Part shown: one piece after another, positions 38,901 through 47,979 of the stretch
How the letters are laid out: each line of letters opens with the position of its first letter
Position numbering within the stretch: position 1 is the first letter of the stretch
From: Tubiluchus corallicola
Taxonomy: Eukaryota; Priapulida; Priapulimorpha; Priapulimorphida; Tubiluchidae
Assembly (NCBI GenBank): GCA_030141605.1
Contig: JAQGDQ010000149.1
Span: forward strand, 297,789-359,788
DNA length: 62,000 bases
Direction of reading: 5' to 3'
Program-made: the position numbers and the translations under genes
Notes under the pieces: generated by a model
Database searches by the model: none
What the model saw: only the letters and a program-made list of their open reading frames with translations
What the model was told of the DNA's origin: nothing

Positions 38901-41727
38901 GATTCATTTCGATTGCTGTAAATGTTCTCATTTTCATAATATAACCAATAATGCAAAAGATGTTAGATATATGTTATATTATATTTAGCACCTAACTAAT
39001 CTCCTGGAAAATTCTAATTTTTCTCTCATTTTATGATATTTTTGGTATTTTTGTATATTGTAACACAACTATTACCATTCATTTTTCTTAGTCAACAGAA
39101 CTGTTATCCAAATTATACACTGCGCATCATGAGGGAAAACAAAATTACGGATATGATAATGAGGTATGTAATTTCCTTTGGTTGTTGTTTTACATTGTGT
39201 GAATTTCATCGTTATCTTTCCTTATTTGTGAAAGACATAACTCTTTCTAGGAGAAATTCATTTTTTATCTTGTTGTCTTGTTATGTTCTTAAAGACATGT
39301 AAGGTTGTGTGCAAAATCGATTTTGCCAAAGGTGCCACTGTTGGTGACTTGGTATTTTCAGGAAGGTGGGTAGAAGTGCAGCACATGCTAATAGTTTGTT
39401 ATTCATAAAATATTTATGCTAGTGAAGGATCAAACTCTCTTCTTAATTTGTATTATAGTACTATTAACAGAATACGCTTGTTCACATCTGAAAAGGCCAC
39501 TTTTCCACTAGAGACATCTACTGAACATTTGTTTCCAATTCTTATTCCGTTGTCTATTCCAATTACCATCACTATGTGTAAGGATTATATTTATTTATAA
39601 TTCATTTTTTTCAAAACTAAACTGGTAGTTTTTTTCACTAACTTCAGCAACACGAGTACCATCATGCTTTGTGTTTTATAGTTGTTAATGTCTTACAATG
39701 CATTACAGGGCGAAGGTGCAGCTATCAAGGATTGCATAGAAGCTGGAATTTGGGATAGTTACTTAGTAAAAACCTGGGGTATCAAATTTGCAACTTCAGC
39801 TGCTGTGACTGTTTTACAAGTGGATCAGGTACCCCTTAAATGATTTTTGTTTTTTTGTGCTATCTGTGATTCAAAAGAAAAGTGTTTTTTTCAAACCTTC
39901 CCTGGTACTTCATTTTTACTTGTTGTCCAAAATATGCATTTTATTACTTATAATAATAATAATACTCTGTGATGTGATACTCAAAGAAAACACTGAAACA
40001 ATGTCAAAATAATGGAAATATGTAGCAAAACCTTGATTTACACAAAGGTTGTGCAAATTATCTGACTAGCCGGGCCACATAAATAATTTTCCGCAATTCC
40101 TGCAGACCACAGACACTTTGATCAAGGAACCAAGTACAGTAGGGCCTAATAACGATTTTTTGCAGCCGATTTGCGCACATCATTACTACTACACTCAAGA
40201 AACTATTTTAGAAGTTATTAAAATTTATATTACAAATCATATATTTCTACTTTCACGACAGATAGTGGTAATTTCATTACAACGCATATTAGTAATATGT
40301 ATCAGACAGTCTGTGTAGTACGGTGCATATTAACCTACCTTCGATGTTCTTCTTCAATTTTCCTAGTTTTTCATATCCATGTTACTGATGTATGAGAACA
40401 CTACACCTGATGAAACGACAAAACAGCCACTGATCCAGGCGTGTACTACTGAGCCTAATCAGAAACTAAAATCTGAGAATCTCCCTATATCGGGGGTGAC
40501 CACACTTTTTCAGCTTGCTGACTACTTACAAATTGATCTGCCCAGTCATCTTCTTGGTCATAGTAGGTAGATCATTTTGACTTGGTTATTTTATATTTTT
40601 ATATTTTATTTATAATTTATTTTGTAAAATAACCAGGTCAAAATGATCTACCTGCTGTGACCAAGAAGACGACTGGCAGATCAACAGCCTCAATAATAAA
40701 AGCCTAGAGATTGGCTGGTTGGTCTTCCTACCAGCCAATCAGATTGCTTCTCGCATTTCTCTACATTTGAGCGTATCAATGGCGCCTTCCGTAATAGTTT
40801 GCTGTATTCTGTGACTACATCGTTTTTTTGTGTTCCAAGTGAGTAACGTGTAATTTCGTCATGTCCAACAGTGGCATTACGTGACAACCGTCTTGTAAGG
40901 GTTAATGCCACCCGAGCTAGTGGAAAAAACTACTCGCGCTATCTTTGTGATTGTGGCGCGGACTTCAGCTGGATACACTCAAGTCATCGCCCGGACCGCA
41001 CTTTCATTAGGCTGACAAATCTCTTCTCGGGTGGCACAAAACCTCTCGGCAGGCCACAAGCGGCTTGCGGGCTGCACCTTGCACACCCCTGATTTACACA
41101 ATCCCTTTGCAGTTAAGTTATTTTCCAAGCTGAACAACACCTTGTAAATGGTGACAAAGTTCAGAATTCTGTTATACGATAAGCAACATTTTTCAATTCA
41201 TGAAAGGCACTGCTGTAAAACTAAAATATATAACTTGTGTACTTCATGCTGTATATGTAGGTATGCAGCTTGTTTTGAGAAAATTTGGAATTAAAGGAAA
41301 GGTCGACCTTTGTGCGAAGTTACAGTCTCAAAGATTTTATGCCTGGGCATTCAAATTTCACCATTTTTAATGCTTATTCGTCCACCAGCGACATCGTTCA
41401 ATGGCTGAAGGAAAGTAGTAATACGTAGGACTGTTGATGGGTGTATAGAAATAAATTCAAAAATAAAGCACCAAAATTGTGACAAAATTCAGAATTCTGA
41501 TATGTGATAAAAATGGTCATTTCTAGTAATTATAAACAAAATTGGCAATGAATAGTGACACTGAGGATCTGATTTTAGTGGGTTTTTTACTTTTCCAACA
41601 ATGGCCTTTTATAGTTCTTGGCTATTGTGCTGTTTTTAATGCTTTGTCTCAATTTTTATAGATAATCATGGCAAAGGAAGCAGGTGGACCAAAGCCAAAG
41701 AAGAACGAAGCTTGGGACGAAGACTGA
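26894..41727 (+). CDS. CCT8: T-complex protein 1 subunit theta (CCT8)
   Basis: Fourteen exons join in phase to 544 residues, close to the usual 548 or so for CCT8. CCT8 is one of eight subunits of the cytosolic TRiC/CCT chaperonin, which uses ATP to fold actin, tubulin and other proteins. Visible motifs: N-terminal MALHVPQAPGFASMLKEGAK, equatorial TTRSAYGPNGMNKM, the nucleotide-binding GDGTNWV (residues 98-104; theta subunits carry N where others carry T), MSKQYGNE, apical ETKGTVLIKTASEL, GGKVGDMALHF, RRLCKTIGAT, equatorial ERAVDDGVNTFK, GLEQYAIKKYAEAFE and C-terminal QIIMAKEAGGPKPKK. Exons: 26894-26953, 28550-28640, 29038-29117, 29692-29823, 34277-34346, 34626-34754, 35238-35437, 35819-36064, 36770-36973, 37780-37851, 38775-38867, 39092-39163, 39709-39828, 41662-41727. 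No disabling change is seen. Confidence 0.97.
26957..26983. repeat. (TA)n in CCT8 intron 1
   Basis: Short TA tract directly behind the exon 1 splice donor. The inverted upstream copy of this region lacks it, so it expanded after the duplication or was lost from the copy. Confidence 0.9.
27411..27565 (+). pseudogene. Decayed direct copy of CCT8 promoter and exon 1
   Basis: This intron 1 segment aligns with 26806-26945. Shared words in order: TTTGGC, GAATCA, GACTTACTGAGCTTGTTG versus GACTCACTGATCTTGTTG, then TTTACGGCGTAACTTGAGAA versus TTTACGGCGTGACTTAAGAA, AAAATG, CTGGTTATGCTGCTA versus CTGGTTTTGCTTCTA. An ATG survives at 27497, but the frame behind it no longer encodes the CCT8 N-terminus. 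Confidence 0.75.
28550..28640 (+). CDS. CCT8: CCT8 exon 2 (residues 21-50)
   Basis: Acceptor AATTTAG, donor AATG/GTATGC. Encodes HFGGLEEAVFRNISACKQLA and the TTRSAYGPNG loop near the nucleotide pocket. Confidence 0.95.
29038..29117 (+). CDS. CCT8: CCT8 exon 3 (residues 51-77)
   Basis: Acceptor TTTCAG, donor GAG/GTATGA. Encodes MNKMVINHLEKLFVTNDAAT, the equatorial segment with the conserved TNDAATI motif. Confidence 0.95.
29692..29823 (+). CDS. CCT8: CCT8 exon 4 (residues 78-121), ATP-binding GDGTN
   Basis: Acceptor CATTAG, donor ATG/GTATGT. Contains VQHPAAKML and the ATP site GDGTNWVLVFAGQLL. The following intron is unusually long (about 4.45 kb) because a LINE sits in it. Confidence 0.95.
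30340..33867 (+). mobile_element. Decayed non-LTR retrotransposon (LINE) in CCT8 intron 4
   Basis: An old LINE in the same orientation as CCT8. A first reading frame from about 30460 starts with a cysteine-rich finger-like motif (CGHCRKK), then a coiled-coil region and ERRSFNLMITGIPEQ, with frameshifts. The second frame shows an APE-type endonuclease (ICSWNINCIKG, VVIIGDFNSRLG, SQLDFATVS, SNHTPISLYL) and a reverse transcriptase (FVDFEKTYDRVNR, GMKQGSLSS). The catalytic box reads MDDTAIL where YADD or similar is usual. RT fingers seem deleted between about 32230 and 32370. A C-terminal GRWARENRLC region follows at about 33430-33699. The 3' end carries repeated ACAT units. The CR1/L2-like supergroup is plausible; the clade is not settled. 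The 5' edge is approximate. Confidence 0.85.
31587..32837 (+). pseudogene. LINE ORF2 fragment: endonuclease and reverse transcriptase
   Basis: The longest open part of the LINE, 416 codons. Endonuclease residues cover the first 180 or so and the RT palm the last 170. The fingers region expected between them is largely absent. It ends at a stop, and RT-thumb and C-terminal remnants follow in other frames (32975-33196 and 33427-33699). The missing fingers and altered catalytic box make activity very unlikely. Confidence 0.8.
34277..34346 (+). CDS. CCT8: CCT8 exon 5 (residues 122-144)
   Basis: Acceptor TTATAG, donor CAAG/GTAATC. Encodes GLSPTEVADGYALAGKKAQE, continuing directly from exon 4 despite the LINE in between, so the insertion is spliced out. 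Confidence 0.94.
34626..34754 (+). CDS. CCT8: CCT8 exon 6 (residues 145-187)
   Basis: Acceptor TTTTAG, donor TGCA/GTAAGT. Carries the theta motif MSKQYGNEDFLSKLIAQAC. Confidence 0.95.
35238..35437 (+). CDS. CCT8: CCT8 exon 7 (residues 188-254)
   Basis: Acceptor CTTTAG, donor AAA/GTAAGT. Encodes FNVDNVRVCKILGAGISSS, the hinge into the apical domain, up to GQTETK. Confidence 0.95.
35819..36064 (+). CDS. CCT8: CCT8 exon 8 (residues 255-336), apical domain
   Basis: Acceptor TGTCTAG, donor TTG/GTAATA. Encodes GTVLIKTASELQNFSKGEEN, the apical protrusion, VSGGKVGDMALHFLNKY and RRLCKTIGATVLPRL. Confidence 0.96.
36309..36478. repeat. Long hairpin in CCT8 intron 8
   Basis: Two arms of about 70 bp are reverse complements: the left contains AATAACTCATAATATCAATG and GACTGCACACTAGCA, the right CTAGTGTGCAGTTGAAAC and ATTGTGGGTTATT. 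The loop is short (about 30 bp). It could be a small fold-back MITE, or a transcribed stem-loop since it sits in the sense intron. Confidence 0.75.
36770..36973 (+). CDS. CCT8: CCT8 exon 9 (residues 337-404)
   Basis: Acceptor TTTCAG, donor CGG/GTACTG. Encodes VVVFKQDNKDSAVSTIVIRG and the equatorial ERAVDDGVNTFK helix, which includes the aspartate position used in ATP hydrolysis in this family. Confidence 0.95.
37045..37697. mobile_element. Probable decayed AT-rich DNA element in CCT8 intron 9
   Basis: The right edge reads backward as AGGGATGTTAAACGATGC with several GATA/ATCG words inside. The left part holds similar words (ATATCATATCGATACG) in opposite sense. The inverted repeats are imperfect and the ends uncertain. 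A hAT-type MITE is possible. Confidence 0.35.
37780..37851 (+). CDS. CCT8: CCT8 exon 10 (residues 405-428)
   Basis: Acceptor TTTTAG, donor GAG/GTATGA. Encodes VPGAGAVELEIASRL, the second nucleotide-pocket loop. Confidence 0.94.
38115..38136. repeat. (TA)n in CCT8 intron 10
   Basis: Short TA tract. Confidence 0.85.
38775..38867 (+). CDS. CCT8: CCT8 exon 11 (residues 429-459)
   Basis: Acceptor TTGTAG, donor AAG/GTAAAC. Encodes GLEQYAIKKYAEAFEIFPKT, strongly conserved in theta subunits. Confidence 0.95.
39092..39163 (+). CDS. CCT8: CCT8 exon 12 (residues 460-483)
   Basis: Acceptor TTCTTAG, donor GAG/GTATGT. Encodes STELLSKLYTAHHEGKQNYG. Confidence 0.92.
39709..39828 (+). CDS. CCT8: CCT8 exon 13 (residues 484-523)
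   Basis: Acceptor ATTACAG, donor CAG/GTACCC. Encodes IKDCIEAGIWDSYLVKTWGI and AAVTVLQVDQ, the C-terminal equatorial helices. Confidence 0.95.
40044..41091. mobile_element. hAT-like element, longer copy, in CCT8 intron 13
   Basis: This is the reverse-orientation relative of 15478-15977. It ends in GCACACCCCTG and begins with a damaged copy of the same terminus (GTTGTGCAAATT). It is flanked by an 8-bp direct repeat ATTTACAC (40036-40043 and 41092-41099), the length expected of hAT insertions. Its outer parts (about 40044-40330 and 40880-41091) match the short copy. The middle roughly 540 bp have no counterpart there and contain a 60-bp-arm hairpin and a 63-codon open frame of unknown kind. Confidence 0.85.
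40533..40684. repeat. Hairpin inside the hAT-like element
   Basis: The left arm 40533-40593 and right arm 40625-40684 are near reverse complements (left AGGTAGATCATTTTGAC, right GTCAAAATGATCTACCT) around an AT-rich loop of about 31 bp. It may be a fold-back element that inserted in the hAT copy, or part of its original interior. Confidence 0.8.
41180..41417 (+). repeat. Repeat copy before the last CCT8 exon
   Basis: It aligns with 41969-42297, about 790 bp further on. Shared words include TAAGCAACATTTTTCAATT, AGCTTGTTTTGAGAAAATTT and TTAAAGGAAAGG, in the same order. The last CCT8 exon (41662-41727) lies between the two copies. Confidence 0.8.
41662..41727 (+). CDS. CCT8: CCT8 exon 14 (residues 524-544) and stop
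   Basis: Acceptor TTTATAG. Encodes IIMAKEAGGPKPKK, an acidic C-terminus NEAWDED and stop TGA at 41725-41727. The tail is typical of theta, slightly shorter than in vertebrates. Confidence 0.95.
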   Translation: MIMAKEAGGPKPKKNEAWDED

Positions 41728-41968
41728 TATTACTCACAGCTAGAAAATTTAATTTGTTTCAGTTTTTTATTCCTGCATACTGCTTCTTTTTTAAATCCTT
41801 TGTAAATACTGTCTTCAGCTCAAAAAGTTTTTGTTTCAGCACCTATGTTCATGTTTTCTTAATATTAACATTTATGCTATGTTTCATAAAGAAGCATTAT
41901 ATGTGTACTGTGTATTGTTTTTTGTATACACATCCTAAAATTAATACAGTTATGCTTTTTTGTGCTTT

Positions 41969-42297
41969 GTAAGCAACATTTTTCAATTTATGAAAAATAC
42001 TGCAGTAAAACTAAAATATTTGACTTGTGTACTTCATGTTATATATGTAGGTATGTAGCTTGTTTTGAGAAAATTTGGAATTAAAGGAAAGGCCAAGGCT
42101 TCTGTGAAGTTAAGCTTATTTCAGTGTTTGCAAACAATGTTAGAAGGATTTAATAATAAAAGTGTGGCAAACGCCTCGTGTAATTGACAAAATAATTTCA
42201 AAGTCACGATCGTTTCACGCTTGAGCACTCAAATCTCGTCATTTTGAATGCATATTCATCCCACAGTGACATCGTTCTATGGCTTTAGGAAAGCAGT
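41969..42297 (+). repeat. Repeat copy after the last CCT8 exon
   Basis: Direct partner of 41180-41417. From 42081 onward it is also the left end of a TTAA-flanked MITE, so the duplicated unit includes both element and flank. Confidence 0.8.
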
Positions 42298-42676
42298 GCA
42301 CTGTCAATTTCCACCAATAAGTTTTTTGGTAGCTGCTATTCATTTGAAAATTATGACATAACTGATTTACTTAATAACTTTATAATTATAAATAAATCGT
42401 GGCTTTCCATAAACTAATTCAAACTTCTGCAGCTCAACGAATGTTCTTGCAAAAATATCACAAAATTAGCTGTCTCATTTGTTATAAAAACGGAAATTGA
42501 TATTGCACTGTTTTTCTTCAACTGATGAATGAATGGAGGAATAGATATTCAAAATGCACTCAAGCTACTATAAAGTGATTTTAAAATTACACAAGGTACT
42601 TATCACATTTTTATTACTAAATCCTAACATTTTTTGTGAGCTTTGAAAAACACAGAAGTCTTGGTCTTTCCTTTAA
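42081..42676. mobile_element. TTAA-flanked MITE
   Basis: Inside TTAA at both edges lie inverted termini AGGAAAGGCCAAGGCTTCTG (left) and, read backward from the right, AGGAAAGACCAAGACTTCTG. The TTAA target is used by piggyBac and Kolobok transposons. No coding capacity. A relative sits at 56784-57306. Confidence 0.8.
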
Positions 42677-42679
42677 GCA

Positions 42680-43480
42680 GAACTATCAGTTATAGTAAAA
42701 ATTCGTAAATAGTAAAGCCTTAGGCATCTGAAGTAATTTGGCTGAAGAAATGCTTTGTATATTTTCACGAAGTGCTGATGGAATGTTTACTGTTACAGTC
42801 TGTATTTGCAGGGTTTAATTTTTATAAGCAGCAACACCAAAATGTTGTACCATGGCAAAAATGGTTCAAGGATTCAGAAACCAATGAAATTTTAAATTTT
42901 TGTTAATTCAGAACGTTGTTTCTGAATGCTGGGCATTAAGAAAATAAAAAAATTTGTGTGGTAGTTGTAATGCTAGACGTAATGTTGTACATGTATAAAC
43001 ATACGCATTTGCACACGCACGTGAACTGAAAATTATACACTACTAAAAATACAGATAATTGGACCTGGATAAGGAGGTGTTAGCATTTTTTCTTAATTAT
43101 TTGGATTTAGTTTTTGGCTAAGCCTTGACATGCTAGTGTGCCATCAGAACGTCAATTCACAAAAAAATATTTATTTTTAATGCTCTGAAAATCTAGTAAT
43201 AGTGTCAAACAAGGAATTAAGTACAGTAAACAAACTTCGAAATAATAATTTTCCTCTTTATTACACACAGTAATCCCTGTTGGTACGAAAAATAAAACAT
43301 TTCACTTGACAATAATGATAATAATTTATTGAATATTTAAAATGCATTAACATTAAAAATGGACAAATGCATTTTAGATACTTAAAATATTAACGCATAA
43401 ATAGTGCATACACAGTAGGCTGTAGGCTAGTACATACACAATAAATAAAACTAAAATCGCAATACATGTATAAAAAAATC
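42680..43480. other. Intergenic stretch
   Basis: AT-rich sequence without a supported gene. Its right part may be the 3' UTR of the minus-strand LINE fragment that follows. Confidence 0.5.
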
Positions 43481-43509
43481 AGCCGTAATTAAATTTATAA
43501 GTCCATGTT

Positions 43510-44060
43510 TAATTTCTAATTAATTAAAAAGGCTTCTTTATAAAAATAAGTTTTAAGGAATGATCGGAAATTCGAACATTATTGATTTTACGTGTAAGAA
43601 TTGGTAAATAATTCCATAATTTTGGTGCCGCTACGCTAAAACCATGAGAACCATATATGACTAGATTAAAATGCGGTACAACAAGTGTCGATGAATTAAT
43701 TGATCTAAGTTTGCGATTGGGAATATTTCAGAGCTTTGAATGTTAATAAGAGAATTTTGTATTTTATTCTGAAAGAAACGATCAGCCAGTGCAATTGCAT
43801 GAGAACAGGAGTTACGTGATCATATTTACGACTGCCTGTAATAATTCGGGCCGCTGTGTTGTATACATGTTGCAGTTCATCAATCTGATACTGAGGACTA
43901 CCAAAAAGTGTGCTATTACAATAGTCTAATCGAGAACTGATAAACGCGTGGATAAGAGTTTCACTGGCTGGTTTTGATAAACAATGTCTAATTTTAGAAA
44001 TGTTCCTTAAATAGAAATACATAGTTTTGACAGCTGCTAATTTAAACTTTGCAGAGTAAA
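43510..44060 (-). mobile_element. 5'-truncated LINE, 3' part of reverse transcriptase ORF
   Basis: Minus-strand translation gives ISSRLDYCNSTLFGSPQYQ, AARIITGSRKYDHVTPVL and LHWL, then after a frameshift near 43705 GSHGFSVAAPKLWNYLP and a C-terminus ending in FLIN and a stop. This is the usual RT C-terminal pattern of CR1/L2-type LINEs. Frame break and 5' truncation show it is dead. Confidence 0.85.
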
Positions 44061-44799
44061 ATGGAGACTAGTAGTAAAAACACTAAGTACTACATGTAAT
44101 TTGTTTAAAAACTGTGCACAGAAATCACAGAAAATTTGTACTCAGATATCAAAGCAAATTTGTACTAATTGCATGCTGATTCAAACGTTTAATAATAAAG
44201 AACATTATGTAATTGAAGTGGTGAATTATTCGAATCCATAATTTTAGATTTAAATAGAATTCGAATAAAAGAATTCGCTCGATTTGAATTTGAACGTTCG
44301 ATATTCATCACTGGTTTTTAGTTTGTAAAAACAACCTTGAACCTGTAAGTGTTGCACATAATTTATAAGTGCTATTATTATATTAATGTCTTGCCATTGA
44401 TATAAAGTCATAAGCGAGGATAATAGCTGAATAATCATTATGTGTAGTTACGGCAATCAAGGTTAAGCAATACTTATTCTGGTTAATAAATGGACGGATG
44501 TCTGCTAATGGGCAATGCTATCTGCTGTGCTGCATCAGTATGTTGAGGGAAAATGTATAGTTTTAATACCCAAATATGATTAAGACATTGCTATTTCATT
44601 GTGTCGTTGTAATTAACTAGACTCTGTTCGACCATGACAGTTTCCGTCATTTCGCTATGCATGTTTTACAGTGAGCCCACATGCATTAAAAGGGTTAATG
44701 TAAAATCACAGAACAATCAGAAATTATAGATCTGTCAGGTGGAATGCCGAAATAGATTCAAATTACAGTTTGATTAGATGATTGTGCGTGTCAGATATC

Positions 44800-45156
44800 T
44801 GTTGTGGAGATCGCTAGCATCTATTAAAATCTATTATAGTAGAACAATCTTTTTACCTTGTAGAAGCAATAGTAGATTCTAGAACTTTCTATACACGATG
44901 CGCGTAGTAGTTTCTAAATTGTTCTGGTGTTGTCCATTTGCACTGATATATAAGGTGGAGCTGGCCGCTCAAGTTTATTCTCGTATTCTCAGATTAATCT
45001 CAGATTATCCTATGCTATTTTACTATCTCTTGACTGTACATATTTTGTGTTCCTTCATACTTTGTGTTGTGGAATTCTCACACAATAAACCTGTTAAATT
45101 TGACAACATGTTTTCTTGTTTTCTCTACGAGCCTTCCGAGAGAAAGAAACACAACA
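44800..45156 (+). repeat. LTR of Ty3/gypsy-like element, forward copy
   Basis: Begins TGTTGTGG and ends ACACAACA. It contains a TATA-like GATATATAA (about 44946) and an AATAAA signal. The reverse-oriented mate is 47980-48322. By eye the two LTRs share many blocks but differ at many positions, so they are not a young pair. Confidence 0.82.
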
Positions 45157-45196
45157 AATTTTGGTAACTCAGGATCCTTGGTAACTCAGTGGACAG

Positions 45197-46009
45197 TTGT
45201 TTATCCTAGCAATGATAGCGAAGCAGATTGACGAACTTATCAAGCTCCTCACGCAGCAGCACAAAGAAGAAATGGCTCAGCTGATTCATCTTCAGAGGGA
45301 ACAGATGGATCGGCAGGCACGGCAGCACAAAGAAGATATGGACATTATGAAGAGGCTGCATCAGGCCCGAACTCTGGAAGACGATTCCAGGTCAAGCGCC
45401 CATCTTCTACCAGCATCGGCACTTACAGCTGCTATTCCATCATTCGCTGCTTTTGAACCAACTTCGGAATTGTGGCCAGATTACTGGTCAAGATTTTGTA
45501 CCTTTGTGGCTGCCAACGCAGTGCCTGACCAACGCAAGGCTCAAGTTTTCCTGATAAATCAGACTGCTGCCATCTACAAACAACTGCAAATCTGGCGACG
45601 CAACAGTCTCCATCCCAGGACATCAATGAACTGTCTATAGACGAGATCGTCGGCTTTATGAAGGAATAGTCTGACCCGATACTCTTCATTGTGTGAGAAC
45701 ATTTCAAGTTCTGGAGTGACATGCAAAGGAAGCCAGGCAAAACTCTCCAGGAGTTAGCAGCTCGTATACGCCAAGACGCTGCTACCTATGACTTTTCTTC
45801 AGTCCAAGACCCACAAGATGAAGCTCTGAGGTAGAGATTCATATGTTCTGTCAACAAAGAAGCTGTCTTGAAGGATATTTTCAAGATCAAGGACGAAGAT
45901 CTGACTTTCTCCCATGCTGTCCAAGTCGCTATCGAGACTGAAGATGCGGTAAAGGTTGCCAAGGAAACAGTAGCTAAACCAGAACAAGGGTCAATGAAGG
46001 AACCATCAG
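45197..46009 (+). pseudogene. gag remnant of forward LTR element
   Basis: Encodes a coiled coil rich in Q/H/K/E (IDELIKLLTQQHKEEMAQL), the capsid-like ELWPDYWSRFCTFVAANAVP, then after a frameshift and stops FKFWSDMQRKPGKTLQEL and DLTFSHAVQVAIETED. Each block has an almost identical partner in the reverse copy. It stops at the inversion junction. Confidence 0.85.
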
Positions 46010-46626
46010 AAGAGGGCATCTCCAGGCAGATCACTGGTCAGGTTCTCCAAGATCTCCTGAAAGTAACCAGGTGCTGACTTGATTCTGAAAGGGAGTCGTT
46101 ACTGCAGGAATACCCCACGGTAGGTGCCGAGAGCTAGCCTGCATTGACTCTCGGGTGGCAGCTTAAACTAGGCAACAGCAAGGTCGATCTTCGTGTAGCC
46201 TTATCCGCCTCCCAGCTTCTGCATCAGTTCCTCTGGGAGTGGCATCGGATGATGGTGATGACTAGTCACTACAGATCCGCAACTTGGGCTTCTGAATGCC
46301 CGGAGTCTAAGCTTTACGAATCGGTACCACTGGCATTCCATATTCGTTTAACTGGACTGGCTTCCTAACACCTTTGGCTATGCCTTCTTCGTAACCGGTC
46401 GTGCCTTGTGAAAAACCGGCTTCGCATCAGGCTTGAACTTTACTTCCAGCTCGAAGTCCTTAAGACACCCGAATTCTTCTTTGAAGAGATCTGGGAACTC
46501 ATCACACTGGTTGTGGCAATCTCGTTGCAGGGAAGCATAAGACATGTCAGAGATCTTTGGACACTTTTTAACACCCTTGCTTTTGTCGTGACTCTCTATG
46601 CTTCTCAGTCCTAGGGCATTGTCCAC
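46010..46626 (-). pseudogene. Reverse transcriptase remnant of reverse LTR element
   Basis: Minus-strand reading, with stops, gives FPDLFKEEFGCLKDFELEV, KPDAKPVFHKARPV, NEYGMPVVPIRKA, QKPKLRIC, PMPLPEELMQKLGG, YTKIDLA, then PFRIKSAPGYFQEILENL and TSDLPG. This is the classic order of Ty3/gypsy RT fingers and palm. The catalytic YxDD box would come next but lies beyond the junction. Confidence 0.85.
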
Positions 46627-46817
46627 AGAAATTCCCAGAAACTGGGTAGCAGGTTCAGGTCAGGGATCTTGGTGACAATGTAGGGGATTGAGCTTTGTTT
46701 AGCAGTCTTTGGATCCTTGGTGTGGCCCATGAAAATTCCCAGCACTGGCAGATTGTGCTTGCTGGCAGACTCCTAATGATGTCTGATATCGTCCAACTTT
46801 GGCTTTCCTAGTTGTTT

Positions 46818-47054
46818 CTAGACCGGCACTGAAACGAAATTTCCCGTGGTTGCAGTGTCAAGTTCCATCTTGAACTGTTGGTCTTGGATGTTGACTTCGA
46901 CATCCACACTAGGAGAGTCTTCAGGAACTTCACCGAGGATCATCTTAACAAGCCCATCTTTCGTGATTCTCCTCACGAACTTCCCAGATTTCAAGTTCCG
47001 TTGCTGTTGTTGCTTCCAAATGTCCTTTCTTGTCACAGAAATGGCACTTGGCAT
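46818..47054 (-). pseudogene. Aspartic protease remnant
   Basis: Reads VEVNIQDQQFKMELDTATTG. The protease signature D-T/S-G appears as D-T-A-T, so the active site is damaged. It sits between the zinc knuckle and RT, the usual pol order. Confidence 0.75.
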
Positions 47055-47979
47055 CTTTGTAGGGACAGTCTGTCACTTTGTGGGCCTTTCCACAACGGTA
47101 GCACTTTGTATCAGTGTTTGTGGAATTTGACTGCTGATGGTTCCTTAGTTGACCCTTGTTCTGGTTCAGCTTGACTTTGTTGACGGGCCTGGTCTTGGAA
47201 CCGTAGACTGTTTCCTTGGCAACCTTGGCCGCATCTTCAATCTCAATAGCGACTTGGACAGCACGGGCGAAAGTCAGATCTTCGTCCTTGATCTCGAAAA
47301 TAGTCTTCAAGACAGCTTCGTTGTTGACAGAGCATACGAATCTCTGCCTCAGAGCTTCACCTTGTGGGTCTTGGATTGAAGAAAAGTCATAGGTAGCAGT
47401 GTTTTGGTATATGCGAGCTGCAACTCCTGGAGAGTTTCGCCTGGCTTCCTTTGCATGTCACTCCAGAACTTGAAACGTTCTCGCACAATGAAGAGTTTTG
47501 GGTCAAACTGTTCCTTCATAAAGTTGACCATCTCGTCCATAGACATTTCATTGATGTCCTTGGATCTTGGATGGAGACTGTTGTGTCGCCAGATTTGCCA
47601 GTTGTTTGTAGATGGCAGCAGTCTGATTTTTCAGGAAAACTTGAGCCTTGCATTGGTCAGGCACTGCTTTGGCAGCCACGAAGGTACAAAATCTTGACCA
47701 GTAGTCAGGCCACAGTTCCGAAGTTGGTTCAAAAGCAGCAAATGGTGGAATAGCAGCTGTAAGCACCAGTGCAGGTGGAAGACGGGCGCTTGAACTGGCA
47801 TCATCTTCAGGAGTTCTGAAGCAGCCTCCTCATAACATCCATATCTTCTTTGTCCTGTGCCTGCCGATCCATCTGTTTGCAGAGGAGCTTGATAAGCTCG
47901 CCCATCTGCACTGCCATCTTTGCTAGGATAAACAACAGTCCACTGAGTCACCAAATATCCTGTCGACTGCGCCAAAATT
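46945..47979 (-). pseudogene. gag and nucleocapsid remnant of reverse LTR element
   Basis: Minus-strand frames carry ELWPDYWSRFCTFVAAKAVP, FKFWSDMQRKPGETLQEL, DLTFARAVQVAIEIED and a zinc knuckle pair: CYRCGKAHKVTDC (CX2CX3HX4C) and CHFCDKKGH, in which the last cysteine is lost. Frames are broken at about 47350 and 47550. Confidence 0.85.
47959..47974 (-). promoter_or_regulatory. Primer-binding site of reverse LTR element
   Basis: On the minus strand TGGCGCAGTCGACAGG follows the LTR end after a few bases. It would pair with a tRNA 3' end; a serine tRNA, as in Mag-type elements, fits best but was not checked against a tRNA set. The forward copy has a degenerate site. Confidence 0.65.

Noticed and set aside
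39302-39368. Open stretch VVCKIDFAKGATVGDLVFSG between CCT8 exons 12 and 13
   Set aside because: Exons 12 and 13 join directly in the conserved CCT8 order, this segment matches nothing in CCT8, and it lacks a clear donor.
45432-45740. Minus-strand open frame opposite the forward gag
   Set aside because: It is the shadow of the gag frame; the plus strand carries the recognisable gag blocks.
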